NCBI GenBank assembly: GCA_946885605.1
Contig: CAMPGR010000069.1
Span: 1-19,236 of the forward strand
Direction: 5' to 3'
DNA from: an uncultured Pseudomonadota bacterium
GTDB taxonomy: Bacteria > Pseudomonadota > Gammaproteobacteria > Burkholderiales > SG8-41
DNA: 19,236 nucleotides
The position numbers and the translations under genes were made by a program. Shown piece after piece: positions 6,897 to 15,655 of this stretch. Positions within the stretch are counted from its first letter, which is position 1, and each line of letters begins with the position of its first letter. The notes under the pieces were generated by a model, which worked only from the letters and a program-made list of their open reading frames with translations, ran no database searches and was not told the DNA's origin.

Positions 6897-7106
6897 TCAG
6901 CCGGTAATGAACCGCACCAGCAGAATGAGACCCAATACGAAAATGGCGGCTCCGATGATGCCGGCCACGATCACCTGCGCCGGCTTGATCGTCACCGCAT
7001 CGCGCTCATGCGCCGCGCGCTTGCGGATGCCGAGAAAGGACCACAACACCGCTTTGGCGACCTCGAGGGGTGTTGCCTTGCGCGGCTTGTGCTCAGGCTC
7101 GGTCAT
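6897..7106 (-). CDS. DUF2970 family small membrane protein
   Basis: A 69-residue protein with a basic N-terminal half (MTEPEHKPRKATPLEVAKAVLWSFLGIRKR) and one C-terminal membrane helix (VIVAGIIGAAIFVLGLILLVRFI). The KAVLWSFLGIRKRAAHERD block matches what I recall of DUF2970, a family usually found between ctaG and ctaE in betaproteobacteria. Its function is not known to me; position suggests a role in oxidase assembly or stability. ATG at 7106 is preferred because AGGA lies eight bases upstream and the ctaG stop is ten bases away; an in-frame ATG at 7115 would overlap the ctaG stop. Confidence 0.85.
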   Translation of the reverse strand: MTEPEHKPRKATPLEVAKAVLWSFLGIRKRAAHERDAVTIKPAQVIVAGIIGAAIFVLGLILLVRFITG

Positions 7107-7116
7107 GAGGAGCATC

Positions 7117-7653
7117 CTAGCCCGCCTTCGCTGCGGTGCCCTCGACCTCAAAGAATGAGTACGAGAGCGTCACGGTGTTCACGTCCTGCGGCAGGTCCTT
7201 CTCGATCACGAAAACGACCGGCATGCGTTTCACTTCGCCGGGTTGCAGCGTCTGCTGTGTGAAGCAGAAGCATTCGAGCTTCTTGAAATAGCGCCCGGCG
7301 AGCTGGGGGCCGTAGCTCGGGATGGCCTGGCCCGTCACCGGCCGCGCGCCATCGTTGCGGATCTCGAATGTCACCTGCACGAGCTCGCCGGGATGGAACC
7401 GGACCTGCTTTTCGACCGGCGTGAATTTCCAGGGCAGGCTGCCGCGCACGTTGGTATCGAACTCCACGGTGAGCCAGCGGCTTGTATCGACCTGCGTGTT
7501 CGCCACCTGATCGGCCTTGAGCACGTTGTTGATGCCGGTGACCTCGCAGATCTTCTTGTAGAAGGGCACCAGCGCGAAGCCGAAGCCGAACATCGCGCAG
7601 GCGATCACCACGAGCTTGCGCAGCGTAACGAGATTCTGGCCGGAATTCACCAT
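7117..7653 (-). CDS. ctaG: Cytochrome c oxidase assembly protein CtaG/Cox11
   Basis: Cox11-type CtaG delivers copper to the CuB site of subunit I. The 178-residue product has one N-terminal membrane anchor (about 12-31, KLVVIACAMFGFGFALVPFY) and a periplasmic immunoglobulin-like domain. The copper-binding motif CFCF (Cys128, Cys130, in KKLECFCFTQQTL) and the conserved Cys36 of YKKICEVTG are present. Its ATG overlaps the end of the upstream 33-residue gene, so the two are coupled. It lies downstream of ctaD, whose CuB site it serves. Confidence 0.96.
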   Translation of the reverse strand: MVNSGQNLVTLRKLVVIACAMFGFGFALVPFYKKICEVTGINNVLKADQVANTQVDTSRWLTVEFDTNVRGSLPWKFTPVEKQVRFHPGELVQVTFEIRNDGARPVTGQAIPSYGPQLAGRYFKKLECFCFTQQTLQPGEVKRMPVVFVIEKDLPQDVNTVTLSYSFFEVEGTAAKAG

Positions 7654-7748
7654 ATCCAGTAGCGCACGATGATGCCGATGAAAAAGGCAGCCGCGATCGA
7701 AGCCAGGATCAATGCGGTTTTCACTCTGCTTCGCAACGCGAGCTCCAT
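7647..7748 (-). CDS. Cytochrome oxidase small assembly protein (33-residue membrane peptide)
   Basis: A very short gene between ctaD and ctaG, easy to miss. The peptide begins MELALRSRVKTALILA and ends in IIVRYWIW: a short basic N-terminus then one membrane helix. Location and pattern match the small assembly proteins of about 35-40 residues that I recall from this spot in other betaproteobacteria. It starts 14 bases after the ctaD stop, and its last codons (TGGATATGGTGA) contain the ctaG start codon, a seven-base overlap that suggests translational coupling. There is no clear ribosome binding site, so translation may depend on ctaD. Function is inferred from context only. Confidence 0.7.
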   Translation of the reverse strand: MELALRSRVKTALILASIAAAFFIGIIVRYWIW

Positions 7749-7762
7749 CGCGGGACCGCCGA

Positions 7763-9343
7763 CTACTTCACCACGGGCGGGGTCTCGAACGAGTGATACG
7801 GCGCCGGCGAGGGCAGCGTCCACTCGAGCCCTTCCGCCCCTTCCCATACCTTGTCGGTCGCGTTCCGGCCGCTCTTCAGCTTGAGGAGCACCCACACGAA
7901 GATGAGCTGCGAGAGCCCGAAGCCGAACGCGCCGATCGAGGAGAGCATGTTGAAGTCCGCGAACTGGAGCGCATAGTCGGGGATGCGCCGCGGCATGCCG
8001 GCAAGACCCGAGAAATGCATCGGGAAGAACGTGATGTTGAAGAAGATCATCGACAGCCAGAAGTGCCACTTGCCGAGACGCTCGTCATACATCTTCCCGG
8101 CCCACTTCGGCAGCCAGTAATAAGCGCCGCCGAAGATCGCGAAGAGCGAGCCCGCGACGAGCACGTAGTGGAAGTGCGCCACGACGTAATAGGTGTCCTG
8201 CAGCTGGATGTCGACCGGCGTTATCGCGAGCACGAGCCCGGTGAACCCGCCCATCGAGAACACGAAGATGAAGCCGCACGCCCACAGCATGGGCGTCTCG
8301 AACGTGAGCGCGCCCTTCCACATGGTCGCGACCCAGTTGAACACTTTCACGCCCGTCGGCACCGCGATCAGCATCGTCGCGTACATGAAGAAGAGCTGCG
8401 CGGCGGCGGGCATCCCGACGGTGAACATGTGGTGCGCCCAGACGATGAACGAGAGGATCGCGATGGAGGCGGTCGCGTACACCATCGAGGAGTAGCCGAA
8501 GAGCGGCTTGCGGGCGAAGGTCGGGACGATCTGCGACACGATCCCGAACGCCGGCAGAATCATGATGTACACCTCGGGATGGCCGAAGAACCAGAAGATG
8601 TGCTGGTACATCACCGGGTCGCCGCCGCCCGCGGCGTTGAAGAAGTGCGTGCCGAAATGGCGGTCGGTGAGCACCATGGTCACCGCCCCCGCCAGCACCG
8701 GCATCACGGCGATGAGGAGATAAGCCGTAATGAGCCATGTCCACACGAAGAGCGGCATCTTCATGAGCGTCATCCCCGGTGCGCGCATGTTGAGGATGGT
8801 CGTGATGATGTTAATCGAACCCATGATCGAGGACGCGCCCATGATATGGAGCGCGAAGATTGCAAGATCCATGCCCGGGCCCATCTGCGTCGAAAGCGGG
8901 GCATAGAGGGTCCAGCCGGCGGCCGTGGCGCCGCCGGGAACGAAGAAGGACACGACCAGCAGTATCGCGGCCGGCGGCAGCAGCCAGAAGCTCCAGTTGT
9001 TCATGCGCGCGAACGCCATGTCCGGCGCGCCGATCATCATGGGGATCTGCCAGTTCGCGAACCCGACGAAGGCCGGCATGATCGCGCCGAACACCATGAT
9101 GAGGCCGTGCATCGTGGTGAGCTCGTTGAAGAAGTCCGGGCGCCACAACTGCAGCCCGGGCTGGAACAGCTCGGCTCGCAGCATGAGCGCGAGCACCCCG
9201 CCGACGAAGAACATGGTGAGGCTGAATAGGAGATACAGCGTCCCGATGTCCTTGTGATTGGTCGTCGTCACCCAGCGCATGATCCCGCCGGGATGGTGCG
9301 CATGCTCGCCGTGGCCGTGAGCGTGATCGTGTGCCGCTTCCAT
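7763..9343 (-). CDS. ctaD: Cytochrome c oxidase subunit I (aa3-type)
   Basis: This is the catalytic subunit that reduces oxygen at the heme a3-CuB site and pumps protons. The 526-residue product has twelve predicted helices. Ligands visible: His79 (MTMHG-type block [11 protein letters not shown]), His255 and Tyr259 in GHPEVY, His304/His305 in VWAHHMF, and His390/His392 in AHFHYV. D-channel residues Asp108 and Asn115 ([13 protein letters not shown]) with Glu257, and K-channel Lys333 (PTGVKVFNW), mark an A1-type oxidase. The N-terminus is His-rich (seven His within residues 5-17). ATG at 9343 is fixed by AAGGAGAG just upstream; longer in-frame starts lie inside ctaC. It is followed by the small assembly peptide and ctaG. 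Confidence 0.98.
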   Translation of the reverse strand: MEAAHDHAHGHGEHAHHPGGIMRWVTTTNHKDIGTLYLLFSLTMFFVGGVLALMLRAELFQPGLQLWRPDFFNELTTMHGLIMVFGAIMPAFVGFANWQIPMMIGAPDMAFARMNNWSFWLLPPAAILLVVSFFVPGGATAAGWTLYAPLSTQMGPGMDLAIFALHIMGASSIMGSINIITTILNMRAPGMTLMKMPLFVWTWLITAYLLIAVMPVLAGAVTMVLTDRHFGTHFFNAAGGGDPVMYQHIFWFFGHPEVYIMILPAFGIVSQIVPTFARKPLFGYSSMVYATASIAILSFIVWAHHMFTVGMPAAAQLFFMYATMLIAVPTGVKVFNWVATMWKGALTFETPMLWACGFIFVFSMGGFTGLVLAITPVDIQLQDTYYVVAHFHYVLVAGSLFAIFGGAYYWLPKWAGKMYDERLGKWHFWLSMIFFNITFFPMHFSGLAGMPRRIPDYALQFADFNMLSSIGAFGFGLSQLIFVWVLLKLKSGRNATDKVWEGAEGLEWTLPSPAPYHSFETPPVVK

Positions 9344-9346
9344 AAT

Positions 9347-9354
9347 CTCTCCTT
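9347..9354 (-). promoter_or_regulatory. Shine-Dalgarno site that fixes the ctaD start
   Basis: AAGGAGAG on the minus strand ends three bases before the ATG at 9343, with its AAGGAG core five bases away. It is one of the strongest ribosome binding sites in the window, fitting high expression of subunit I, and it rules out the longer open frame that continues to 9619 within ctaC. Confidence 0.85.
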
Positions 9355-9360
9355 GATGCC

Positions 9361-10479
9361 TTACTTGCGTGCTGCCTTCACTTCTTCCGGGGTGACCACA
9401 TCGCCGGTCTTGTTGTTCCAGGCGTTGCGCTCGTACGTTACCACTGCGGCGACCTCGACGTCGCTCAGATGCTTGAAAGGCGCCATGGCGGTGCCGGGCT
9501 TGCCGTTCAGCACGATGGCGATGTGAGCATCCTTCGGGCCGTTCGCGATCTTCGCGCCGCTCAAGGGCGGGAACGCGGGCGGCACGCCCATGCCATTCGC
9601 CTGGTGGCACGCAACGCAATTCGCTCCGTATACTTTCTCGCCGCGCGTCTTGAGCTCATCCATCGTCCACTTTTTGTCCGGTTGAGCGTCGGCCGCCGCG
9701 ACCTTCTGCGCCTGGGCTTTTTTCTCCTTCACCCACGCGTCGTATTTTTCCTGGGTGACGGCTTCCACCACGATCGGCATGAACGCGTGATCCTTGCCGC
9801 AGAGCTCCGCGCACTGACCGCGGTAGGTGCCGGGATTGTCGGCCCGGAACCACGTATCGCGCACGAATCCCGGGATCGCGTCCTGCTTGATGCCGAGCGC
9901 CGGCACCCACCATGCGTGGATCACGTCATTGGCGGTCGCGATGATGCGCACCTTCTTGCCGACCGGCACGACGACCGGATTATCGACTTCGAGCAGATAG
10001 TGCTCGCCCTTCGGCGCGATGCCCTCGATCTGGTCCCGCGGCGTGGCGAGGGAGCTGTAGAAGCTGATGCCTTCCTGGAGATAGTCGTATCCCCATTTCC
10101 ACTGGTAGCCCGTCGCCTTGATGGTGATGTCCGGGCCAGAGGTGTCCTTCATCGCGATCACGGTCTTGGTCGCGGGATACGCCATGCCGATCAGGATGAT
10201 GAACGGGATGATGGTCCAGATGATCTCGACGGTGGTGTTCTCGTGGAACTGCTCGGCCTTGTGGCCCACCGACTTGCGGTGCTTGACGATGGCGTAGGTC
10301 ATCGCGCCGAAGACCACGACGAAGATGACCAGGATGATCCACATGATCAGCGTGTGCAGATCGTAGATCTCGCGGGCGATCACGCTCTGCGGCGGCTGCA
10401 GGTTGTATTGAGCCGCGAGAGCCCCCTGCGCAAGAAGTGCGATTGCGGCCGCGAAAAATCTAGCCAACTTGCTGGTCAT
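9361..10479 (-). CDS. ctaC: Cytochrome c oxidase subunit II with C-terminal cytochrome c domain
   Basis: Subunit II takes electrons from cytochrome c through its CuA centre. The 372-residue product has a signal peptide (about 1-23, cut near ALAAQ) and two membrane helices (about 41-64 and 85-107). The CuA domain has [10 protein letters not shown] and ligands His188, Cys223, Glu225, Cys227, His231 and Met234 ([13 protein letters not shown]). After a charged linker (about 245-275) comes a class I cytochrome c domain with CVACH (288-292) and a likely Met332 ligand in TAMAPF. The fused heme domain makes it caa3-like. A GAGGGA ribosome binding site precedes the ATG. It lies between DUF2244 and ctaD, 17 bases from the latter. 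Confidence 0.97.
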   Translation of the reverse strand: MTSKLARFFAAAIALLAQGALAAQYNLQPPQSVIAREIYDLHTLIMWIILVIFVVVFGAMTYAIVKHRKSVGHKAEQFHENTTVEIIWTIIPFIILIGMAYPATKTVIAMKDTSGPDITIKATGYQWKWGYDYLQEGISFYSSLATPRDQIEGIAPKGEHYLLEVDNPVVVPVGKKVRIIATANDVIHAWWVPALGIKQDAIPGFVRDTWFRADNPGTYRGQCAELCGKDHAFMPIVVEAVTQEKYDAWVKEKKAQAQKVAAADAQPDKKWTMDELKTRGEKVYGANCVACHQANGMGVPPAFPPLSGAKIANGPKDAHIAIVLNGKPGTAMAPFKHLSDVEVAAVVTYERNAWNNKTGDVVTPEEVKAARK

Positions 10480-10543
10480 GCTTCCCTCACCTGTGAATGG
10501 ATCCTCTTCGGGTGACGAACGCCGGCCTCTTGAGGCACGCGCT

Positions 10544-11011
10544 TCAACGCGCCTCGCGCAGCTTGCGCCCTAGCTGGCGGGCAACCGAGAGACGTTGTTG
10601 TTCGTTCAAATGCCTTCCGATTTCGATTTCTCGTCCGTGCGAGCGCAGAGCGAGGCGACGGCCATCCTGCTCGCATACGACCTGCGCCCAGTGGCGGTTG
10701 AAGTCGAAGCGGCTCAACTGTCCGCCATCCAGCACTTCCACTTCCACCCGGTCGCCCGCAATCGCGAGCCGCTCGTAATCCGCGGCGTGACGCTCCACAT
10801 AGCGGAACGCGAGGTACAGCGCCAGCATCTCGAGCCCGGCGAACGGCATGATCGGCCACGCGCCGAATATCAAAGTGAATGCCAGTCCTATTCCGACCGA
10901 GACAAAAAAAACAAAACCAAAAACGAGCAAGCGGCCGGATGTAGACAGGGAGTTGTTGCGGCGAGCCGTCAATGCAAACTGGCCCGCCCTCCCGGTATCG
11001 ACGCATTCCAT
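10544..11011 (-). CDS. DUF2244 family membrane protein
   Basis: A 155-residue protein with two adjacent membrane helices (LLVFGFVFFVSVGIGLAFTLIFG and MPFAGLEMLALYLAFRYV), preceded by a short FALTARRNNSLS block and followed by a cytoplasmic domain of about 80 residues. The FxLxxxxSLS start and the DYERLAIAGDRVEVE region fit DUF2244, which often precedes subunit II genes. Function is unknown to me. ATG at 11011 is the only reasonable ATG, with a weak GGA-type ribosome binding site. It lies 64 bases upstream of ctaC with no obvious promoter between, so it probably heads the oxidase operon. Confidence 0.85.
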   Translation of the reverse strand: MECVDTGRAGQFALTARRNNSLSTSGRLLVFGFVFFVSVGIGLAFTLIFGAWPIMPFAGLEMLALYLAFRYVERHAADYERLAIAGDRVEVEVLDGGQLSRFDFNRHWAQVVCEQDGRRLALRSHGREIEIGRHLNEQQRLSVARQLGRKLREAR

Positions 11012-11060
11012 CCAGAACTGCCTTGGTTACGAGCGCTGACACCCGAGCGAAATGCCCCGG

Positions 11061-11089
11061 AATTTAGCACACCGCCCAGAGTGCCGCAA
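11061..11089 (-). promoter_or_regulatory. Candidate promoter of the DUF2244-ctaCDE operon
   Basis: On the minus strand TTGCGG (11089-11084), 17 bases, then TAAATT (11066-11061), with TGC just before the -10. The -35 is a 3/6 match and the -10 a 4/6 match; the extended TGn helps. It sits about 50 bases before the DUF2244 start in the gap after bioD, the expected place for an oxidase promoter. Confidence 0.45.
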
Positions 11090-11135
11090 GGAAACCACCG
11101 TCGAGAAAAGCGCATCGGCGCAGGCGCAGCGCGCG

Positions 11136-11834
11136 TCACGCCACGTGGAGCACGCGCTCGAGTTCGAGTAGCGGCGCGATACGCTCCGACCGCGGCGCGC
11201 GCTGATGCGGAATGTGGCCGATGCACGGCGCGTCGAGACGTTGCATGAGCGTCTCGACGTTTTCCAGCGCGTGTGCCATATCGGGTTCGAGGTGATTTGC
11301 AACCCAGCCTGCAAGTTTGAGGCCGCGCGCCGCGATGGCTTCCGTCGTGAGGAGCGCGTGATTGAGGCAGCCGAGCCGCATGCCGACCACGAGCACCACG
11401 GGCAGCTCGAGGCGCGCCGCAAGATCGCCCGTATCCGCGCGCTCGTTGAGCGGCACACGGAAGCCTCCGACACCTTCCACCACCACGATATCGGCCGCAA
11501 CGGCAAGGCTTCGGTACGCGCGCTCGATAGCGGAAAGCTCGATCCTCGCACCGGCGAGACGCGCGGCGATATGCGGCGCGATCGGCGGCTCGAAACAATA
11601 CGGGTTCACATGAGCGCGCGAGGCAGTCACGTTGCTCGCCGCGGTAAGGCTCTCGACGTCCTCGTTGCACAGCGCGCCCCGCACGCGGCGTGCGCCCGAC
11701 GCCACCGGTTTCATGCCTGCCGCCCGCAAGCCGCGCGCCGCACAAGCGTGCAGCAGCGCGCAAGCGATGAGCGTCTTACCGACTCCGGTATCGGTGCCGG
11801 TGATGAAAAAGCCTTGCGGTCGCGATGCAGTCAT
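11136..11834 (-). CDS. bioD: Dethiobiotin synthetase BioD
   Basis: BioD closes the ureido ring of 7,8-diaminopelargonate with CO2 and ATP, giving dethiobiotin. The 232-residue product carries the P-loop GTDTGVGKT (about 13-21), MKPVASGAR with the substrate-binding Lys42, VEGVGGFRVPLN (about 119-130) and the NHLEP nucleotide-base loop. It is the last gene of the biotin operon; its ATG overlaps the bioC stop by one base (TGATG). No convincing terminator follows; only weak GC-rich repeats ending in four Ts lie within 40 bases downstream. Confidence 0.96.
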   Translation of the reverse strand: MTASRPQGFFITGTDTGVGKTLIACALLHACAARGLRAAGMKPVASGARRVRGALCNEDVESLTAASNVTASRAHVNPYCFEPPIAPHIAARLAGARIELSAIERAYRSLAVAADIVVVEGVGGFRVPLNERADTGDLAARLELPVVLVVGMRLGCLNHALLTTEAIAARGLKLAGWVANHLEPDMAHALENVETLMQRLDAPCIGHIPHQRAPRSERIAPLLELERVLHVA

Positions 11835-12709
11835 CAGCGCGCAGCATGCGGCTTGATGTCAATCACCGGCCGACCGCCCCGCCCGAGGCGCGGCAGAGGT
11901 TTCCACGCATGCCCGTACACCACCTCGAACGTCGCGGGCAGCTTGCCGTCACGGCGAAACGGCTCGTAGTTTCTGGTGACCGCGGCAAGGAGTGCCTTCC
12001 CCGAGAGCCCGCCGGGGCGTCCGCGCGTGACGTTGTGCGCGCCGATCGCCTTCAGTTCGCGCATCAGGTCCCGCACCTCGCCATACGTGAGCGTGAAGTA
12101 TTCCATGTCCATCACCGGATCGCCGAACCCCGCTGCGACGAGGAGATCGCCGATGTCGTGCATGTCGATGAACCGGTTGACGTGGGTATGGCGGTCCGTA
12201 TTCCGGTAAGCCTGGCGCAGCTCGCGCAGCGTATCGGGCCCGAACGTGCTGAACATGAGGAGCCCGCCAGGCATCAGTACCCGCCGCATCTCGGCGAAGG
12301 CTCGCGCGAGATCGTTGACCCACTGTACTGCCAGGTTGGACCAGATCATGCCGAAGGCAGCGTCGGCAAAGGGCAGGCGCTCGATGTCCCCGCATACCGG
12401 CTCCGGCACATGCCCAAGAAGTCCCCTCCACCACGGTGTCCGTTTGCGGCCGCGTCTCAGCATGGCGGGGGCGATGTCGAAGGCGACGAGCCTCGCGTCC
12501 GGATAGCGCCCCCGCAAGCCCTTGAGCGCATTGCCCGTGCCGCTGCCTGCGTCAAGGATTACCGCGGGGCGATGCCGGATGTACTCGAGCCGCTCCAACA
12601 TGCGATGGCACACTTCGTTTTGCAGAACCGCGGCGGCATCGTACGTCGTTGCGGCGTGTTCGAACGCGCGCCGCAGCAAGCGCTTGTCGATCGACAACTC
12701 ATCGTTCAT
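11834..12709 (-). CDS. bioC: Malonyl-ACP O-methyltransferase BioC
   Basis: BioC methylates malonyl-ACP so that fatty acid synthesis enzymes can extend it to pimeloyl-ACP methyl ester, the entry to biotin synthesis. The 291-residue product has the SAM-binding motif LDAGSGTGN (about 52-60), the acidic strand end VAFDIAP, and the BioC-typical FGMIWSNLAVQWV block. The N-terminal IDKRLLRRAFEHAATTYDAAAVLQ is characteristic of the family. ATG at 12709 overlaps the bioH stop as ATGA; the open frame runs further upstream only as a shadow inside bioH. It pairs with the adjacent BioH, which removes the same methyl ester. Confidence 0.95.
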   Translation of the reverse strand: MNDELSIDKRLLRRAFEHAATTYDAAAVLQNEVCHRMLERLEYIRHRPAVILDAGSGTGNALKGLRGRYPDARLVAFDIAPAMLRRGRKRTPWWRGLLGHVPEPVCGDIERLPFADAAFGMIWSNLAVQWVNDLARAFAEMRRVLMPGGLLMFSTFGPDTLRELRQAYRNTDRHTHVNRFIDMHDIGDLLVAAGFGDPVMDMEYFTLTYGEVRDLMRELKAIGAHNVTRGRPGGLSGKALLAAVTRNYEPFRRDGKLPATFEVVYGHAWKPLPRLGRGGRPVIDIKPHAAR

Positions 12710-13467
12710 CGAAAAAAATGCGTAAGCTCCGCGCTCACGCCCTCCGGGTCCGATGCGAAAGGCACGTGTCCTGCGCCGCTCTGGATCGAGAGGCGCGCGT
12801 TCGGCAGCGCTCGCGCGAGATACTCGCCCGCGGCAAGCGGCACCACCGCGTCGCGCGCACCGTGTATGACGAGAACCGGCTGCCGGATCCGCTCGAGCAC
12901 GCTGCGCAGATCCGTCTCGAGCAGAAGAGACAGGCCGCGTTGCAGTGTCCGCGTGTCGGTTGCGCCAATCGCCTTTGACAAGGTCTGGCGCAAGTGCCGC
13001 GCGACCCGCGCGGCACTTGCATCCCTGCGGGCTTGCAGCGCGATATAGCGAGTGAGGACAGCCGAAGGCTCGCGCGCAAGTCCGCGCGCGAAGTCTTGCA
13101 CCGACCATGCTTCGAGCGCATGCGGCCAGTCCGGCCGCTGAACGAAGCATGCGCTCGTTGCGATCGCTGCGAGCTGCGTCACTTGCCCGGGCGCGCGAAG
13201 CGCCCATGTCATGGCCACGGCGCCGCCCAAGGACCAACCGCAAACTGCGCAGCGCTCGGGAGCGCCTGCCGCCAGCCGATCAGCCATCCGCGCCAGCGCG
13301 TTTCCGCCATGCGCCCCCGTATGCGTTTCCCATGCCAGCGCGGGGGTATGTACGCGATAGCGCCTGGCAAGAAGTTTCGCGAGCTCTCGCCATACGTGCG
13401 CATTCGTGCCCCAACCGTGCAGCAGCACGACGTCCGGACGACTCCCGCTCACTCCGCTTGCATTCAT
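12706..13467 (-). CDS. bioH: Pimeloyl-ACP methyl ester esterase BioH
   Basis: BioH cleaves the methyl ester of pimeloyl-ACP, ending chain extension. The 253-residue alpha/beta hydrolase shows the oxyanion block LLHGWGTNAHVW, the nucleophile Ser79 in GWSLGG, the acid Asp206 in HGARDAVVP and His234 in GAGHVPF. The GWSLGG and HGWG forms are those of BioH rather than a generic hydrolase. Its start and stop both form ATGA overlaps with bioF and bioC, so unlike in E. coli it lies inside the biotin operon. Confidence 0.94.
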   Translation of the reverse strand: MNASGVSGSRPDVVLLHGWGTNAHVWRELAKLLARRYRVHTPALAWETHTGAHGGNALARMADRLAAGAPERCAVCGWSLGGAVAMTWALRAPGQVTQLAAIATSACFVQRPDWPHALEAWSVQDFARGLAREPSAVLTRYIALQARRDASAARVARHLRQTLSKAIGATDTRTLQRGLSLLLETDLRSVLERIRQPVLVIHGARDAVVPLAAGEYLARALPNARLSIQSGAGHVPFASDPEGVSAELTHFFR

Positions 13468-14621
13468 TCACGACCAATGTCGTTCAGCGCCGCCACAAGC
13501 GCCGCTGCATCGTCCACGGTATGTGCGGCGGAAAGCGAAATGCGGAGCCGCGCGGTCCCGGGCGGCACCGTGGGCGGGCGGATGGCGGGCACGAGGAGTC
13601 CGCGCGCCGCGAGTGCTTCGCTCACCGCGAGCGCCGCCTCATTGCCGCCGATCATGAGCGGCTGGATCGCGGTCGTGGATTCGAGCAGCCGCCATCGTGC
13701 GCCGGCAAGCCCGCTCGTGACGGCGCGGACGAGTTGCGCCAGCCGCTCCCGCCGCCACGCCTCGGCCTCGATCACTTCGAGGCTTTTCAGGAGCGCCACC
13801 GTGAGCGCCGGTGGCGTCGCGGTCGTATAAACGTACGTTCGCGCCCGTTGCACGAGATACTCGACCACATCCGGCTCGGCGGCGACAAAGGCGCCGAAAA
13901 CGCCTGCCGCTTTCCCAAGAGTCGCCATATAGATGATGCGGGGCGACGAGAGATCGAAGTGGCTCAACACGCCGCGCCCGGCTGGCCCCAGCACACCGAA
14001 GCCGTGGGCGTCGTCCACGAGGAGCCAGGCGTCGTGGCGCTCGGCCAGCTCGGCGAGTCCCGCGAGCGGCGCAAGATCCCCGTCCATGCTGAAGACGCCG
14101 TCGGTGACGATCATCCTGCGACGAGCGGGCGTGGTCGCGAGGAGATGAGCGAGCGCATCGAGATCGCCGTGCGGGTAGCGCCTGAAGCGCGCCCGCGAGA
14201 GCAGGCACGCGTCGTTCAGCGACGCATGATTGAGTCGGTCTGCAAAGACCGCATCCTCCCTTCCGGCGAGCGCTGTAACAACCCCGATGTTCGCCATGTA
14301 GCCCGTGGAGAACAGCAGCGCGCGCGGAAGACCGACGAAACGCGCGAGCGCCTGCTCCAGCGCATCGTGAGCTTCCGCGTGGCCCAGGATGAGATGCGAG
14401 GCGCCCGCCCCTGCGCCCAGGCGTGCGGCGCCTTCCCGCATGGCTTCAACGAGACGCGGGTCGCCCGCCAATCCGAGGTAATCGTTGCTGCAGAATGCGA
14501 CGTATCGCCGCCCTTCGACCACGACCCGCGCGGACTGCGGCGACTGCAGCTGCCGGCGCGCGCGTTTCAGCCCTCTTGCATCGAGTCGCGCAAGCTCATG
14601 CGCGAGGGCGGAGACACTCAT
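13464..14621 (-). CDS. bioF: 8-amino-7-oxononanoate synthase BioF
   Basis: BioF is a PLP enzyme that condenses pimeloyl-ACP (or CoA) with L-alanine. The 385-residue product has the usual length. Visible signatures are [13 protein letters not shown] (43-55), [28 protein letters not shown], the PLP-contacting [10 protein letters not shown] (Asp203-His206) and the Schiff-base Lys237 in [12 protein letters not shown] at 14621 overlaps the bioB stop as ATGA; a longer in-frame reading to 14738 lies inside bioB and is rejected. Confidence 0.96.
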   Translation of the reverse strand: MSVSALAHELARLDARGLKRARRQLQSPQSARVVVEGRRYVAFCSNDYLGLAGDPRLVEAMREGAARLGAGAGASHLILGHAEAHDALEQALARFVGLPRALLFSTGYMANIGVVTALAGREDAVFADRLNHASLNDACLLSRARFRRYPHGDLDALAHLLATTPARRRMIVTDGVFSMDGDLAPLAGLAELAERHDAWLLVDDAHGFGVLGPAGRGVLSHFDLSSPRIIYMATLGKAAGVFGAFVAAEPDVVEYLVQRARTYVYTTATPPALTVALLKSLEVIEAEAWRRERLAQLVRAVTSGLAGARWRLLESTTAIQPLMIGGNEAALAVSEALAARGLLVPAIRPPTVPPGTARLRISLSAAHTVDDAAALVAALNDIGRE

Positions 14622-15610
14622 GCCATCGCGCGCAAACCCAACTTGGCGAACAGCGCCTGATCGCGCTCGACGTCGGGGTTGCCGGTGGTGAGCAGCTTGT
14701 CGCCATAAAAAATGGAATTCGCCCCGGCGAGAAAGCACAGCGCCTGCACGCTTTCCGGCATCTCCTGCCGTCCCGCCGAAAGGCGCACCATCGCTTTCGG
14801 CATCGCGATGCGCGCGCAGGCGATCGTGCGGACGAATTCGAGCGGGTCCAGTTGCTCCGTGCCGTAGAGCGGCGTGCCTTCGACCTGGACCAGGTTGTTG
14901 ATCGGCACCGATTCCGGGTAAGGATCCATGCTGGCGAGTTGCGCGATGAGAGCGGCCCGGCTCGCGCGCGACTCACCCATGCCGACTATGCCGCCGCAGC
15001 ACACGTGCAGCCCGGCGGCGCGCACGCGCCCAAGCGTCTCCAGCCGGTCGTCCTGTGTGCGCGTGGTGATGATGTCGCCGTAGCGGTCGGCGTCGGTATC
15101 GATATTGTGGTTGTAGTAATCGAGGCCGGCTTCCTTCAGCTGCTGCGCCTGTCCCGGCTTGAGCAGCCCGAGCGTCGCGCACGTCTCGAGCCCGAGTGCC
15201 CGCACCGCCTTCACCATCGGTATCACCTGCTCGAGATCGCGCGCCTTCGGTCCGCGCCACGCCGCGCCCATGCAGAAGCGCGTTGCGCCGTTCTCCTTCG
15301 CGAGGCGGGCCGCCTCGAGCACCTGATCGAGAGACAGCAGGCCCTCGTTTTCGATGCCGGTATGATAACGCGCCGCCTGCGGGCAGTAGCCGCAGTCCTC
15401 CGGGCAGCCGCCCGTCTTGATGGAAAGGAGCGTGGAAAGCTGCACGGCATTCGCATCGAAGTGCGCGCGGTGCACCGTCTGCGCGCGATAGATCAAGTCG
15501 TTGAAAGGCAGATCGAAGAGCCGCTCCACGTCCGCGACCGACCATCGCGGGCTCGCGTGTGTCCGGCTGTCAGCGGGCTCGAGCCGGGAATCGTTAATCA
15601 ATGCATCCAT
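14618..15610 (-). CDS. bioB: Biotin synthase BioB
   Basis: BioB is a radical SAM enzyme that inserts sulfur into dethiobiotin. The 330-residue product has the 4Fe-4S motif CPEDCGYC (Cys69, Cys73, Cys76) and the probable 2Fe-2S ligands Cys113 ([10 protein letters not shown]), Cys144 (ETCATLG), Cys204 ([12 protein letters not shown]) and Arg281 (RLSAGR). YYNHNIDT and [15 protein letters not shown] are family hallmarks. ATG at 15610 is chosen from homology; no clear ribosome binding site precedes it, while the frame stays open to 15880 across the comF start. It leads the operon, with a good promoter candidate at 15656-15684. Confidence 0.96.
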   Translation of the reverse strand: MDALINDSRLEPADSRTHASPRWSVADVERLFDLPFNDLIYRAQTVHRAHFDANAVQLSTLLSIKTGGCPEDCGYCPQAARYHTGIENEGLLSLDQVLEAARLAKENGATRFCMGAAWRGPKARDLEQVIPMVKAVRALGLETCATLGLLKPGQAQQLKEAGLDYYNHNIDTDADRYGDIITTRTQDDRLETLGRVRAAGLHVCCGGIVGMGESRASRAALIAQLASMDPYPESVPINNLVQVEGTPLYGTEQLDPLEFVRTIACARIAMPKAMVRLSAGRQEMPESVQALCFLAGANSIFYGDKLLTTGNPDVERDQALFAKLGLRAMA

Positions 15611-15655
15611 GGCGACTGGTTCGTGAAGAAAGAAGTGAGGATCGCAACGCGCCGC

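Noticed and set aside
7763..9229. Long plus-strand open frame of about 500 residues antisense to ctaD
   Set aside because: It is very rich in Arg, His and Glu, as expected from the antisense of a high-GC membrane protein gene, with no recognisable domain; ctaD explains the region fully.
9344..9619. 92-residue N-terminal extension of CtaD
   Set aside because: It lies wholly within the ctaC gap and coding region, is low-complexity Arg-rich, and a strong ribosome binding site precedes the ATG at 9343.
10480..10543. Regulatory hairpin (GCCTC-TT-GAGGC) between DUF2244 and ctaC
   Set aside because: A two-base loop is too tight for a stable stem, and no T-tract or other signal is present.
11054..11087. 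A second CIRCE element upstream of DUF2244
   Set aside because: The arms resemble CIRCE but the right arm reads GTGTGCTAA and the spacer is six, not nine, bases; HrcA sites keep nine.
11095..11135. Terminator after bioD
   Set aside because: Only four-pair GC stems with TTTT can be drawn; not strong enough to call.
12710..13243. 178-residue N-terminal extension of BioC
   Set aside because: The open frame is a shadow inside bioH; the family start MNDELSIDKRLL matches ATG 12709 with an ATGA overlap.
13107..14660. Plus-strand open frame of 517 residues opposite bioF and bioH
   Set aside because: Arg/Ala-rich shadow of two well-conserved minus-strand genes; no domain and no ribosome binding site.
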